A stretch of 56,664 bases of DNA. Source: Patulibacter medicamentivorans (GTDB lineage Bacteria; Actinomycetota; Thermoleophilia; Solirubrobacterales; Solirubrobacteraceae). Position 1 is the first letter of the stretch; each line of letters opens with the position of its first letter. The translations under genes were made by a program, and so were the position numbers. Of this stretch, positions 17,857-26,138 are shown piece by piece. The notes under the pieces are model-generated. The model saw nothing but the letters and a program-made list of their open reading frames with translations, was not told the DNA's origin and ran no database searches. The stretch covers positions 1 to 56,664 of the forward strand of contig NZ_AGUD01000306.1 of NCBI RefSeq assembly GCF_000240225.1, in the 5' to 3' direction.

Positions 17857-17959
17857 GCCCGGGCCTCGCGGCGACGGGAGCGCTGGCCGAGGCGGGAGCG
17901 AGGCTCCACGGCAGCCGGATCCTGGTCTGACACCGGTCCCTCCGAACGTCGAATTTCAC

Positions 17960-18009
17960 CGATCACGTGATCGATGAGCGGCAGAGTAGCATCCGCTGAT
18001 CACGTGATC
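17960..18009. promoter_or_regulatory. Twin palindromic operator between the P450 operon and its TetR gene
   Basis: CGATCACGTGATCG (17960-17973) and GATCACGTGATC (17998-18009) share a perfect 12-base palindrome whose centres are 37 bases apart. The first ends one base before the ATG of the TetR gene; the second lies within its first codons, or just upstream of and into the alternative GTG at 18004. Such paired palindromes in a divergent gap are typical TetR binding sites, so the regulator probably controls itself and the P450 operon. Confidence 0.7.
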
Positions 18010-18642
18010 GACGAATCCGCCACCGAGGCACCGCCCCGCCGGCCGACGCGCGCCGAGCAGCGGGCGGCCACGCGCGAGTCGATCGTCCGGGCGACGGCGG
18101 ACTGCCTGGTGGCGGAGGGCTACGCCGGGGTCACGACGCGGCGGGTCGCGCAGCGGGCCGGGATCGCCCAGAGCACCGTGATGCACCACTTCGAGACGCG
18201 GGAGGCGCTGCTGGTCGAGGCGGTCGAGCACCTGGCCGTGCGGCTGGCGGCCAACGCCTTCGAGCGGATCGACCTGGCGGCGCTGCGGACCCCGGACCAT
18301 CGCGCGGCGGTGCTCGACGAGGCCTGGGTCGAGTTCACCTCGCCCGAGTCGCTGGCCGCCGCCCAGGTCTGGGCCGCCGTCTGGGCCGAGCCCGAGCTGG
18401 CCCCGACCCTCCGCGAGCTCGAGACCCGCGTCACGGTGATCATCGTCGAGGCCGCGCGAGCGCTCTTCCCCGAGCTGGCCGACGATCCCCGCCTGCCCGC
18501 CCTGATCGACTCCTCCGTCGCCCTGATCCGCGGCCTCGCCGCGGCGATCCCGATCTGGGGCGGCGAGGCGGTGACGGCCCGGTGGGAGGCGATCAAGCCG
18601 CTGGTGGTCGAGGCGGCGGCGCACCTGCTGGACGAGGGGTAG
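17974..18642 (+). CDS. TetR-family repressor, probable regulator of the P450 operon
   Basis: Up to 222 residues from ATG 17974; a GTG at 18004 would remove 10 residues and leave the second palindrome upstream or at the start. Neither has a Shine-Dalgarno site. The N-terminal helix-turn-helix reads VTTRRVAQRAGIAQSTVMHHFETREALL, the TetR signature. The remaining ~150 residues form the helical ligand-binding domain. It is transcribed divergently from P450 and overlaps two perfect palindromes. Ligand unknown, perhaps a substrate or intermediate of the operon. Confidence 0.9.
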   Translation: MSGRVASADHVIDESATEAPPRRPTRAEQRAATRESIVRATADCLVAEGYAGVTTRRVAQRAGIAQSTVMHHFETREALLVEAVEHLAVRLAANAFERIDLAALRTPDHRAAVLDEAWVEFTSPESLAAAQVWAAVWAEPELAPTLRELETRVTVIIVEAARALFPELADDPRLPALIDSSVALIRGLAAAIPIWGGEAVTARWEAIKPLVVEAAAHLLDEG

Positions 18643-18991
18643 CGCGCGGGCCCGGCGGCCGCCGGGCCAGCAGGGCGATGCCGATCGTCGCGATCGCGCC
18701 GAGGACGGGCACGGCTCGGCGGGCGGCGGTCGGGGAGAGGACGAGCTGGAACAGCGGCACGGGGTCGCCGAGCCGCTCCTGCAGCCCGCCGAGGGGGCAG
18801 TCGCCGCCGTTGGCGGTGACTAGGGCGCCCTCGGCGGCGAGCGCCGCGACCGCGACGCGCAGTCCGCGGCCGCGGCGCCTGGTCAGCGCGCTCCACCAGA
18901 CGTCGACGATCGCCACCAGGAAGCCGGCGGTGATCAGCGCATGGACCACGCGGAAGGCGCGGGCGCCATGGGACAGGTCCGACTCGGCCAC
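18593..18991 (-). CDS. Small membrane protein with conserved GGDCPLGGLQ motif
   Basis: About 132 residues if it starts at GTG 18991; no better start or ribosome site is seen. Three hydrophobic helices are present (HALITAGFLVAIVDVWW; LRVAVAALAAEGALV; VPVLGAIATIGIALLA). Between the second and third is NGGDCPLGGLQERLGDPVP, reminiscent of small integral membrane proteins of the DUF2784 kind, but I cannot confirm the family. Its 3' end overlaps the TetR gene by 50 bases in convergent orientation. The tail is Pro/Ala-rich. Confidence 0.55.
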   Translation of the reverse strand: MAESDLSHGARAFRVVHALITAGFLVAIVDVWWSALTRRRGRGLRVAVAALAAEGALVTANGGDCPLGGLQERLGDPVPLFQLVLSPTAARRAVPVLGAIATIGIALLARRPPGPRATPRPAGAPPPRPPAA

Positions 18992-19093
18992 GTCGTCGAT
19001 GATGGCGGTCGACGGCGGGTCGCGCTTGCGCGCCGGGCGCCGCACGGCGATGCTGCGCTCTCGCGGGTACGAGGTCGAACGAGGGCGTGGGTC

Positions 19094-19459
19094 ATGTCGA
19101 GCAAGGTCCTGATCAATCTGGCGACGGGTCTCGAGGACGCGGAGCGGGTGACGGTCGCGTTCCTCGTGGCGGGGGCGGCGCTGGAGCGCGGGCGCGAGGT
19201 CGCGATGTTCCTGACCAAGGAGGCGGTGCGGCTGGCGGTCCCCGGCCACGCCGAGGGCGTCGCCTGCGACGGCTGCCCGCCGCTGCCGCGCCTGTTCGGC
19301 CAGTTCGCCGAGGGCGGGGGCCAGCTGCTGGTCTGCCCGATCTGCGTGAAGTCGCGCAAGCTCGACGAGGCTGGCTTCGTCGCCAACGCCCGCGTCGCCG
19401 GCGCGACCCCGATGTGGGAGTGGCTGGGCGACGACGCGGGGACGGTCTTCAGCTACTGA
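19094..19459 (+). CDS. DsrE/DsrF-like family protein with two CxxC pairs
   Basis: A 121-residue protein of the DsrE fold, which carries sulfur relay subunits and many stand-alone homologues of unknown function. It opens KVLINLATGLEDAERVTVAF, the usual first strand and helix. Cysteines occur as CDGC (58-61) and CPIC (81-84), positioned to bind a metal or carry persulfide. It is cytoplasmic, with no signal. It is divergent from the small membrane protein gene and has no other sulfur genes beside it. Confidence 0.8.
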   Translation: MSSKVLINLATGLEDAERVTVAFLVAGAALERGREVAMFLTKEAVRLAVPGHAEGVACDGCPPLPRLFGQFAEGGGQLLVCPICVKSRKLDEAGFVANARVAGATPMWEWLGDDAGTVFSY

Positions 19460-19461
19460 TC

Positions 19462-19478
19462 GCCGCTGCTTCGGCGGC
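19462..19478 (+). terminator. Possible hairpin after the DsrE-like gene
   Basis: GCCGC and GCGGC flank a TGCTTCG loop two bases after the stop codon. Short stem and no T tract; weak. Confidence 0.3.
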
Positions 19479-19522
19479 CCCGGCCGGGCGCGGCGAGATC
19501 GCTCGCCGGGACGGCGAAGGGA

Positions 19523-19565
19523 GTACGTTGGAGTTGCAGCGATCCACGTGGTCTCCCCGGAGACC
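19523..19565 (+). promoter_or_regulatory. Possible promoter and operator upstream of zinc-ribbon gene
   Basis: A -10-like TACGTT (19523-19528) is followed by an inverted repeat GGTCTCC-CC-GGAGACC (19550-19565) about 105 bases before the small zinc-ribbon gene. The spacing would put the repeat just downstream of a start site, where a repressor could act. Inference only. Confidence 0.25.
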
Positions 19566-19670
19566 GACGCCCGGCGGGCGCCCGTGAACCACGGGCCCCG
19601 CGCAGGCGCCCGACCCCCGCGACCATCTCCCCGTCGAGCGTCGCACGCGCTCAGGAAGGTCGGGAACGAC

Positions 19671-19859
19671 ATGCCGACCACGGAAGCACCCAGGACCGAT
19701 CATGGCGGCCGGCCGCACGGCTACCGCAACAGCCACGTCGCGCGCCTCTGCGGCGCGTGCGGCGCACCGCTCGCGGCCCAGGAGGACGCCTGCTGGAAGT
19801 GCGGCCACGCCGTCGGGGACGACGCCGCGACGCCCACGCCTCGGTCGCAGCCGACCTGA
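19671..19859 (+). CDS. Small zinc-ribbon protein
   Basis: A 62-residue protein from ATG 19671. CGACGAPLAAQEDACWKCG contains two CxxC knuckles 13 residues apart, the pattern of a rubredoxin-like zinc ribbon. The flanks are hydrophilic and probably disordered. AGGAAGG lies somewhat far upstream (19653-19659). Function unknown; such proteins are often small nucleic-acid or protein-binding adaptors. Confidence 0.55.
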   Translation: MPTTEAPRTDHGGRPHGYRNSHVARLCGACGAPLAAQEDACWKCGHAVGDDAATPTPRSQPT

Positions 19860-19884
19860 GCCGAGGTCTCGGTCGGGATCCGGA

Positions 19885-19923
19885 GCGGGCTCGAACCCGC
19901 AGCCGTCGCGGGTGGGCGACGGC
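19885..19923. terminator. Two adjacent hairpins after the zinc-ribbon gene
   Basis: GCGGG-CTCGAA-CCCGC (19885-19900) is followed at once by GCCGTCGC-GGGTGG-GCGACGGC (19902-19923). The first imitates a tRNA T-arm but no tRNA surrounds it. Position after a short gene suggests transcription termination. Confidence 0.4.
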
Positions 19924-19965
19924 CCGGCGGCGCGGTCGCCCGCCACGGTCTGCGATGGTCCGGCG

Positions 19966-20514
19966 ATGCCCGCGCGCGGCACCCCGATCGAGTTCTTCCG
20001 CGGACCGACCCAGCGCTACCGGAGCGTGCTGCACCGCTCCGACGGCGTGCTGGTCGAGCTGGACGGCGGCGGCTACAACAAGGTCGGCGGCGCGGCCGGG
20101 CGCGTGCCCCACGACCTGGCGCACTTCGTGGTCGAGGACCGCCTGGGACTGGCGTTCGGCCTCTGGGGCGTGATCGCCGCCGGCGGCCTGTTCGCGCACA
20201 CCGCGATCGTCGGCGGCCGGCAGCCGCCGCACGCCGCACGCCGGGCGCAGGCGGTCGTCGACCGGGCGGGCGACCGGCTCTCGCAGGCCGAGATGCTGAC
20301 CCGCGCGGTCGCCGACCTGGCGCTGGCGGATCGGCCGCGCGACGTGGCGGGGCTGGAGCGCGCACTCGGCGAGCGCTGGTGGTCGCCGGCGATCACCGCC
20401 GAGCGGCTCCAGGCCGCCTGCGACGGGCTGCGCCAGGCAGGGGAGCAGTGGGCCGCCCTCCCGGTCGGCGAGCCGCTGCGGGTGGCGTGGCGGCTGCCGC
20501 TGCCGCGGCGGTGA
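19966..20514 (+). CDS. Hypothetical protein
   Basis: A 182-residue soluble protein from ATG 19966. The first 70 residues are beta-rich (FRGPTQRYRSVLHRSDGVLVELDGG) with HDLAHFVVEDRLGLAFGLWG in the middle, a stretch that is conserved-looking and could be a small binding fold; the C-terminal half is helical. I do not recognise the family. No signal peptide and no partner gene. Confidence 0.6.
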   Translation: MPARGTPIEFFRGPTQRYRSVLHRSDGVLVELDGGGYNKVGGAAGRVPHDLAHFVVEDRLGLAFGLWGVIAAGGLFAHTAIVGGRQPPHAARRAQAVVDRAGDRLSQAEMLTRAVADLALADRPRDVAGLERALGERWWSPAITAERLQAACDGLRQAGEQWAALPVGEPLRVAWRLPLPRR

Positions 20515-20606
20515 ATGGGTGCGGCCGGCGGCGGTCGACGAGGTCGAGCGCCGCGGGCCGCCACCGGCTCCGGCCGCCGCGGCGCCCGATCGGCGACGCA
20601 ACGCGG

Positions 20607-20816
20607 TCAGGCCCGGTCCTCCCGCAGCGTGTCCGCCACCAGCGCGTCGGCGTGTCCGTGGCCGAGGCCGTGCTCCTCCTTGAGCCACGTGACCAGCTCC
20701 ATGTGCCTGGTCGGCGGAGCAGCGCGGATCAGCGCCTTCCAGTGGCTGATCGGCTGGCCGTGCTTCTTCTCGATCGATGGGAAGTACGAGGCGGGGCCCT
20801 TGGGCGGTGTCGTCAT
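20607..20816 (-). CDS. DUF4287 domain protein
   Basis: A 69-residue protein consisting only of a DUF4287 domain: YFPSIEKKHGQPISHWKALI, then HMELVTWLKEEHGLGHGHADALV. Proteins of this domain are small, soluble and of unknown function, sometimes fused to DUF5655. Length equals the domain. It lies alone between two unrelated genes on the minus strand, with AGGAGCGACC upstream of its ATG as a plausible ribosome site. Confidence 0.85.
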   Translation of the reverse strand: MTTPPKGPASYFPSIEKKHGQPISHWKALIRAAPPTRHMELVTWLKEEHGLGHGHADALVADTLREDRA

Positions 20817-20898
20817 GGTCGCTCCTGGCGGGTCGATGGTCGTTGCTGCTGCGTAGGACCGGCGGGCGCGGCGATTCTCATCGGAACCGAGGGATGGA

Positions 20899-23040
20899 TC
20901 AGGCTTCGATCACCACCCCGCCACCCCGCCGCCCACCCGCCGCCCCACCCAGCTCCTCCGGCATCCCCTCGTCCACCCCGATCCGCGCGTGCAGCCGTCG
21001 CAGCGGGCCGGGCGACCACCAGTTCCACTTCCCGAGCAGGGCCATCAGGGACGGCACCAGCAGCGTGCGGACGACGAAGGCGTCGAGCAGCACCGCCACG
21101 GCCGCGCCGGCTCCCAGCTCCTGGAGGAAGACGACGTTCGAGAGCAGGAAGGCGCCGAGGGCGACGGCCAGGAGGATCGCGGCGGCGGTGACGATCGCGC
21201 CCGTTCGCTGGATCCCGACCGCCACGGCCTCGCGATCGGACATGGGGTGGGCGGGGTCCCGGTCCCTGGCCTCCTTGATCCGGGTCAGCAGGAAGACCCC
21301 GTAGTCGGTCGAGAGGCCGAAGACGATCGCGGCCATCACCAGGAAGTCGGTCTGCTCGATCCCTCCCTGGCTGCGGTAGCCGAGCAGCCCCTGCAGCCGC
21401 CCGTCCTGGAAGATCCAGACCAGGATCCCGGTCGCGGCGGCCGTCGTCAGGACGTTCATCAGCAGGGCCTTGATCGGCAGGATCACCGACCCCGTCATCA
21501 ACCACAGGATCGACAGCGTCGCGATCAGCAGCAGGCCCGCGGCCAGCGGCAGCATCCGGCTGACCGCCGCGCGCTGGTCGTGCAACGCCGCCGCCGTCCC
21601 GCCGGCCTCGACCGCGTACGGCGAGGGCACCGCACGCACGGCCTGCAGCGTCCGCAGCGCCGAGGCCGAGATCGCGTCGCTGCCGGCATCGACGTCGATC
21701 TGCCAGAGGCCGCTCCCGACCGGCCGCGCCGGCGCCACCCGCTCGACGCCCGCGACCGCCGCCAGGCGCCGCTCGTAGGACGCCAGCCGCGCTCCGGCGT
21801 CGCGCGGCGCGCGCACGGCCAGCGTGATCGGACTGCTCGGAGCGGCGGGGAACTCGCGCGCCATCGCGTCCGCCACCACCCGCGCGCTCTTGCTCGCCGG
21901 CAGCACGCTCTGATCGACCCCGCTCCACTGGGTCCGCAGCGACGGCGCCGCCAACACCAGCATCACGACCGCGGCCAGGACCGCGAAGGCCCCCGGCCGG
22001 CGCATCACGGTCCGCGCGGTCGCGTACCAGCGGCCCTGGCCCTCGGGCAGCGGCCGGACCTTGCCCAGGCGACCGCCGAGCAGCATGAACAGCGCCGGCA
22101 GCACGGTCAGCGCCGCCGCCGCGGCCACCAGCGACACCAGCGCGCCGCCGATCCCCATCGAGACCAGGAACGGCAGCGGGAAGACGCACAGGCACGCCAG
22201 CGCCGCCGCCACCGTCAGCGAGCTGAAGACGACGGTCCGCCCGGCTGTCGCCATCGTCCGCCGAACCGCGGTCGGCGGGTCGTGGCCGTCGCCCAGCTCC
22301 TCACGGAAGCGCGAGACCAGGAACAGGCTGTAGTCGATCGCCAGGCCGAGCCCGGCCGCGATCACCAGGTTGAGGGCGAAGGGGGAGAGGTCGACGACGA
22401 CGTTGACCAGCCGCAGCAGCGCGAACGTGGTCAGCACCGTCAGCGCCCCGATCGCCAGCGGCAGCGCGGCGGCGATCCCACGGAAGAACAGGAAGGCCAG
22501 GATCGCGAGGATCGGGAAGGCGATCATCTCGCTGCTGCCGAGGTCCTCGGTCGCCTGCTGACCGACCTGGACGAAGCCGACGTCGGCGCCGCCGAGCTTG
22601 ACCGCCGGCTGGTCGGCGACCTCGTCGACCAGTCGCTCGACCGCGTCGCTGCGATCGACGCCGGCCTTCAGCGTCGCCGCCACCACGCTCGATCGCCCGT
22701 CCTTCGCCACCAGCGGCGAGGATCCGCGGACCGGCGGCGTCGTCACCCGGGCGACCGCCGGATCGGCGCGCAGCGTCGCCGCCGCCCGCTCGACCGCGGC
22801 GCTGCCGGGGCGGTCGCGGACGAGCGCCAGCACGCCCGGCTCGGCGGCCGCGCCGGTCGCGCGCTCGAGCGCCTGGCGAGCGGCGGTCGACTCCGCACCC
22901 GGATCATCGAAGGCGCGGTCGGTGTTGAGGATCCCGGCGGCGGGCCCACCGAGGACCCCGGCGATCAGGAACGCCACCAGCGCGAGGACGGCGACGCGGC
23001 GGGGACGGCGGATTCCGAGACGGGCGAGGCGGGACGGCAT
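20899..23040 (-). CDS. MMPL-family (RND-type) transporter
   Basis: A 713-residue inner-membrane exporter. ATG 23040 has GGAG 8 bases upstream. The layout is the MMPL one: a first helix (VAVLALVAFLIAGVLGG), a periplasmic loop with PAAGILNTDRAFDDPGAES, five helices including GLGLAIDYSLFLVSRFREE, then the repeat with a second loop and FGLSTDYGVFLLTRIKEARD. The paired (A/S)xDYxxFL motifs carry the proton-relay aspartates. Family members export lipids or drugs. It is divergent from a TetR gene with a palindrome in the shared gap, so it is probably induced by an efflux substrate. Confidence 0.93.
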   Translation of the reverse strand: MPSRLARLGIRRPRRVAVLALVAFLIAGVLGGPAAGILNTDRAFDDPGAESTAARQALERATGAAAEPGVLALVRDRPGSAAVERAAATLRADPAVARVTTPPVRGSSPLVAKDGRSSVVAATLKAGVDRSDAVERLVDEVADQPAVKLGGADVGFVQVGQQATEDLGSSEMIAFPILAILAFLFFRGIAAALPLAIGALTVLTTFALLRLVNVVVDLSPFALNLVIAAGLGLAIDYSLFLVSRFREELGDGHDPPTAVRRTMATAGRTVVFSSLTVAAALACLCVFPLPFLVSMGIGGALVSLVAAAAALTVLPALFMLLGGRLGKVRPLPEGQGRWYATARTVMRRPGAFAVLAAVVMLVLAAPSLRTQWSGVDQSVLPASKSARVVADAMAREFPAAPSSPITLAVRAPRDAGARLASYERRLAAVAGVERVAPARPVGSGLWQIDVDAGSDAISASALRTLQAVRAVPSPYAVEAGGTAAALHDQRAAVSRMLPLAAGLLLIATLSILWLMTGSVILPIKALLMNVLTTAAATGILVWIFQDGRLQGLLGYRSQGGIEQTDFLVMAAIVFGLSTDYGVFLLTRIKEARDRDPAHPMSDREAVAVGIQRTGAIVTAAAILLAVALGAFLLSNVVFLQELGAGAAVAVLLDAFVVRTLLVPSLMALLGKWNWWSPGPLRRLHARIGVDEGMPEELGGAAGGRRGGGVVIEA

Positions 23041-23076
23041 GGCGAGGCTCCAGGGAGGACTTGCTGGATGACTGTC

Positions 23077-23086
23077 GTACATGTAC
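23077..23086. promoter_or_regulatory. Palindromic TetR operator between MMPL and TetR genes
   Basis: GTACATGTAC is a perfect 10-base palindrome midway in the 106-base divergent gap. Its position and resemblance to known TetR sites with a TGTAC half suggest that the adjacent regulator binds here. Confidence 0.5.
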
Positions 23087-23146
23087 AACGTTCAGTTACT
23101 GCCGTCAAGCGACGCCTCGGCGGGGCGCGGACTAGGCTGGAGGGTG

Positions 23147-23791
23147 ATGGAGGCACGGGCCCGCAATCCCCGCGGCGAGGGCGACCGGCTGCGCACGACG
23201 CTGCTCGACGTGGCGACCGAGCTGCTGGCCGAGGTCCACGACGTCGATCAGCTCTCGGTCCGGGCGGTGACGTCCGCGGCCGGGGTCAGCCCGACGGCGC
23301 TCTACCTGCACTTCGCGGACAAGGACGAGCTGGTCACCGCGATCAAGCTCCGCTGCTTCGCGGCCCTGAAGGAGCGGCTGGACGCGGCGATGGCCGAGCG
23401 CGACGGCGATCCGCTGTCCGCGCTGCGGGCCGCCGGCCACGCCTACCTGGCGTTCGCCCGCGAGCAGCCGGGCTGGTACGCGGCGATCTTCCACACCAAC
23501 TTCCGCAAGGACGTCGATCCCGGCGAGTACCGCCTGGGCGGGGACGGGATGGAGACCTTCGCGGTGCTGGTGACCGCGGTCGCCAGCTGCCTCGGGCGCC
23601 CCGAGGACGAGGACGCCTTCGCGATCGCCACGATCCTCTGGACCGCGCTCCACGGACGCGCGTCGGTGACCCGGGCGATGCCCGGGTTCCCGTTCCCGGA
23701 CGAGCGGTCGTGGATCGAGCGCCTGGTCTCCGGGATGGTCGACGCCGGGGCCGCCGCGGGCGATCGTACGGCCGGCTCCCCAGCTGACTAA
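23147..23791 (+). CDS. TetR-family regulator, probable repressor of the MMPL gene
   Basis: A 214-residue protein from ATG 23147 with GGAGGG three to nine bases upstream. The helix-turn-helix is LSVRAVTSAAGVSPTALYLHFADKDELV near residues 38-65. The C-terminal domain (FAREQPGWYAAIFHTNF to TILWTALHG) fits the WHG/TetR_C_25-like class. It is divergent from the MMPL exporter and is a likely local repressor. Confidence 0.88.
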   Translation: MEARARNPRGEGDRLRTTLLDVATELLAEVHDVDQLSVRAVTSAAGVSPTALYLHFADKDELVTAIKLRCFAALKERLDAAMAERDGDPLSALRAAGHAYLAFAREQPGWYAAIFHTNFRKDVDPGEYRLGGDGMETFAVLVTAVASCLGRPEDEDAFAIATILWTALHGRASVTRAMPGFPFPDERSWIERLVSGMVDAGAAAGDRTAGSPAD

Positions 23792-23836
23792 TGTTCAGAT
23801 CATCACGTCAGTCGGAAACCGAGGAGCACAGCACCG

Positions 23837-24829
23837 ATGATCGATCCGCTCTCGCGCTGGGCCGCGCACGGGGAGAAGCCTGACTACGCCGGCCTGCTGA
23901 GCTTCTCCGGGCTGCCCTACAGCGAGGATCCCGCCGACCTCCACGGGGTCGACGCGGCGATCGTCGGCGCGCCGATGGACGACCTGGTCTCCGACCGCCC
24001 GGGGGCGCGGTTCGGGCCCCGGGCGATCCGCGCGGCGAGCTGCCCGCCCGGACCGCACCTGGAGGCCGGCGTCGACGCGTTCGAGATCCTCGAGGTGATC
24101 GACTTCGGCGACGCGCCGGTGCTGCCGGCGGATCCGGAGCGATCCCACGCCGCGATCGAGGCGACGGTCGGCCAGGTGCTGGCGGCCGGGGCGATCCCGA
24201 TCGTGCTCGGCGGCGACCACTCGATCGCCGAGCCGGACGTGCGCGCCTGCGCCGCCAAGCACGGCCCGGTCGGCCTGATCCACTTCGACACCCACACCGA
24301 CACCGGCCGCACCGTCTTCGGGGTCGAGCGCTCCCACGGCACGCCGATGTACCGGCTCGTCGAGTCCGGCCACGTCGACCCGACGCGCTACGTCCAGATC
24401 GGCCTGCGCGGCTACTGGCCGGGCGAGCAGGAGTTCGGCTGGCAGCGGGAGCGGGGGATCACGTCGCTCTTCATGCACGACGTCCGCGACCGCGGGATCA
24501 AGGCGGTCGTCGCCGATGCGGTCGCCGCAGCGGCCGGACCGGACGGCTCGCGGCCCGTCTTCCTGTCGGTCGATGTCGACGTCCTGGACCCGGCGTTCGC
24601 CCCGGGGACCGGAACGCCGGAGCCGGGCGGCATGACCTCGGCCGACCTGCTGTGGGCCTGCCGCACGGTCGCCGCCGAGGTCGAGCTGGTCGGGATGGAC
24701 GTCGTCGAGGTGCTGCCCGAGCGGATCGGCTCGCGCGACGTCACGGCGCTGGTCGCCGAGCGGATCGTCCGTGAGACCCTGACCGGCGTCGCGATGCGGC
24801 GGCTGGCGACCTCGGCGCCGACCGGCTAG
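23837..24829 (+). CDS. Agmatinase/arginase family hydrolase
   Basis: A 330-residue ureohydrolase with GAGGAG 10 bases before ATG. These enzymes release urea from a guanidino compound with a binuclear manganese site. The ligands are visible: GGDHS, HFDTHTD and SVDVDVLDPAFAPGTGTPEPGG. Thr replaces the usual Ala in the DxHxD motif, but the metal-binding Asp-His-Asp are kept. The exact substrate (agmatine, guanidinobutyrate or another guanidine) cannot be told. A 10-base stem hairpin ends the transcript. Confidence 0.88.
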   Translation: MIDPLSRWAAHGEKPDYAGLLSFSGLPYSEDPADLHGVDAAIVGAPMDDLVSDRPGARFGPRAIRAASCPPGPHLEAGVDAFEILEVIDFGDAPVLPADPERSHAAIEATVGQVLAAGAIPIVLGGDHSIAEPDVRACAAKHGPVGLIHFDTHTDTGRTVFGVERSHGTPMYRLVESGHVDPTRYVQIGLRGYWPGEQEFGWQRERGITSLFMHDVRDRGIKAVVADAVAAAAGPDGSRPVFLSVDVDVLDPAFAPGTGTPEPGGMTSADLLWACRTVAAEVELVGMDVVEVLPERIGSRDVTALVAERIVRETLTGVAMRRLATSAPTG

Positions 24830-24862
24830 GGGCGCGTCCCCGCGGTCTGCGAGGCTGCGCAG

Positions 24863-24887
24863 CGCGCGCCGGGCGATCCGGCGCGCG
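24863..24887 (+). terminator. Strong hairpin terminator after the agmatinase-family gene
   Basis: CGCGCGCCGG (24863-24872) and CCGGCGCGCG (24878-24887) form a perfect 10-base stem with loop GCGAT. No T tract. Confidence 0.5.
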
Positions 24888-24915
24888 TCAGACCCCCAGC
24901 AGGAGCGACGCAGCG

Positions 24916-25368
24916 ATGGCCAGTCCCGACCCGACCGAGATCGCGAGCCTGGAGCCGGCCGCCGTCTATGCGAGCCTGGAGCAGGCCGACGAGCGCGAGT
25001 TCGCGGCCCTGATCGACGACCCCGCCAGCCACGAGGCCGTCGTCGACGCCCTCGCCCGCCACATGGCCGGGACCTTCCGCAGCGATCGCGCCGGCGACCT
25101 CGACGCGGTGATCCACGTGAAGCTGTGGGACAAGCCGGGCGGCGGCTACGACCACCTGGAGCTGGTGATCGGCGGTGGCACCTGCGTGCTCGCCGACGAG
25201 CCGACCCGCGACCCGGACCTGACCCTCAAGGTCCGTCCGATCGACCTGCGCGGGATCCTCACCGGCGCGACCGGCCCGCGGCGGCTGGCGATGCGCGGCA
25301 AGCTGCGCGTGCTCGGCGACCTCAAGCTCGGGATGCGCCTGCCCGAGCTGTTCGCCTTCGACGCCTAG
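24916..25368 (+). CDS. SCP2 sterol-binding domain protein
   Basis: A 150-residue single-domain protein with AGGAG upstream of ATG 24916. The SCP2 fold is indicated by the beta strands DAVIHVKLWDKPGG, YDHLELVIGGGTC and the helix-strand TLKVRPIDLRGILTGA ending with GDLKLGMRLPELF. It would bind lipids or fatty acyl groups in the cytoplasm. Its TAG stop overlaps the complementary stop of the converging TetR gene (CTAG). The neighbourhood (TetR, Baeyer-Villiger-type monooxygenase, lipase-like gene) suggests lipid or steroid-like substrates. Confidence 0.82.
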   Translation: MASPDPTEIASLEPAAVYASLEQADEREFAALIDDPASHEAVVDALARHMAGTFRSDRAGDLDAVIHVKLWDKPGGGYDHLELVIGGGTCVLADEPTRDPDLTLKVRPIDLRGILTGATGPRRLAMRGKLRVLGDLKLGMRLPELFAFDA

Positions 25369-26069
25369 GACGTCGGCGGCAGCGGCCTGGCGTGCGGTGA
25401 ATCGGCGATCGCCTTGATGCCCGGGAAGAAGATCTCGGCCATCCAGTCGACCAGCTCGGTGACCGGGATCTGCTGGTTCGCGCGCCACCAGATGGCGAGG
25501 CCCTCGAAGGCGGTGTTGACCGAGTGGGCGATCGCCTCGACGCGCCACTGGTCGAGCTCGACGCCCATCTGGGTCAGGGTCTCGCCGGTCAGCATCGTCA
25601 GCAGCGCGCTCTGCTGGGCGCGGACCTGGATCAGCGGCTCGGCGCCCGGCTCGGGGCCGGCGGTCAGCAGCAGGTCCCAGCCGCCGCCCTCCTCGGCGAC
25701 CCACTCGAGGAAGGCGATCGCGCCGGCGCGCAGGCGGGCGTCGGGGTCCTCCTGCGAGAGCACGCCCTTGGTGACGACCTGGGCCAGCTCCTCGCCGGCC
25801 AGCTCGACGCAGCGCAGGTAGAGCGCCTCCTTGCTGCCGACGAGGTCGTAGACCACCGGCTTGGAGACGCCGGCGCGGCTGGCCAGCTCGTCCATCGACG
25901 CCTGCTGGTAGCCGCGCTCGGCGAACAGCTCGCGAGCCAGCGCCAGGACCTGCCGCTCGCGGACGGCGCGCGGCACGCGGCCGCGGCGGTAGCCGCCGAC
26001 GTCGCCGGTGGCGCTCGCGGCGGAGCCGGACCCAGGGGAGGACGGGGCGCTGTTCTCGAGCGAAGCCAT
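25365..26069 (-). CDS. TetR-family regulator, probable repressor of the second monooxygenase
   Basis: A 234-residue protein from ATG 26069; a GTG at 26138 would add 23 residues but would overlap the probable operator. The helix-turn-helix is YQQASMDELASRAGVSKPVVYDLVGSKEAL, the C-terminal part is a helical ligand domain. It is divergent from the monooxygenase gene with two tandem imperfect palindromes in the 128-base gap. Confidence 0.88.
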   Translation of the reverse strand: MASLENSAPSSPGSGSAASATGDVGGYRRGRVPRAVRERQVLALARELFAERGYQQASMDELASRAGVSKPVVYDLVGSKEALYLRCVELAGEELAQVVTKGVLSQEDPDARLRAGAIAFLEWVAEEGGGWDLLLTAGPEPGAEPLIQVRAQQSALLTMLTGETLTQMGVELDQWRVEAIAHSVNTAFEGLAIWWRANQQIPVTELVDWMAEIFFPGIKAIADSPHARPLPPTS

Positions 26070-26138
26070 GCGTGAACCATCATGCTCTCGCAACCGGCGG
26101 TGAAACGTCGCGCGCCGTGCGGGGTCTGCGTGAATCAC

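Noticed and set aside
19885..19923. T-arm-like GCGGGTTCGAGCCCGC on the minus strand, possible tRNA
   Set aside because: No matching acceptor stem, D-arm or 7-base anticodon loop could be placed around it; the second hairpin has a 6-base loop. Kept as a terminator-like pair.
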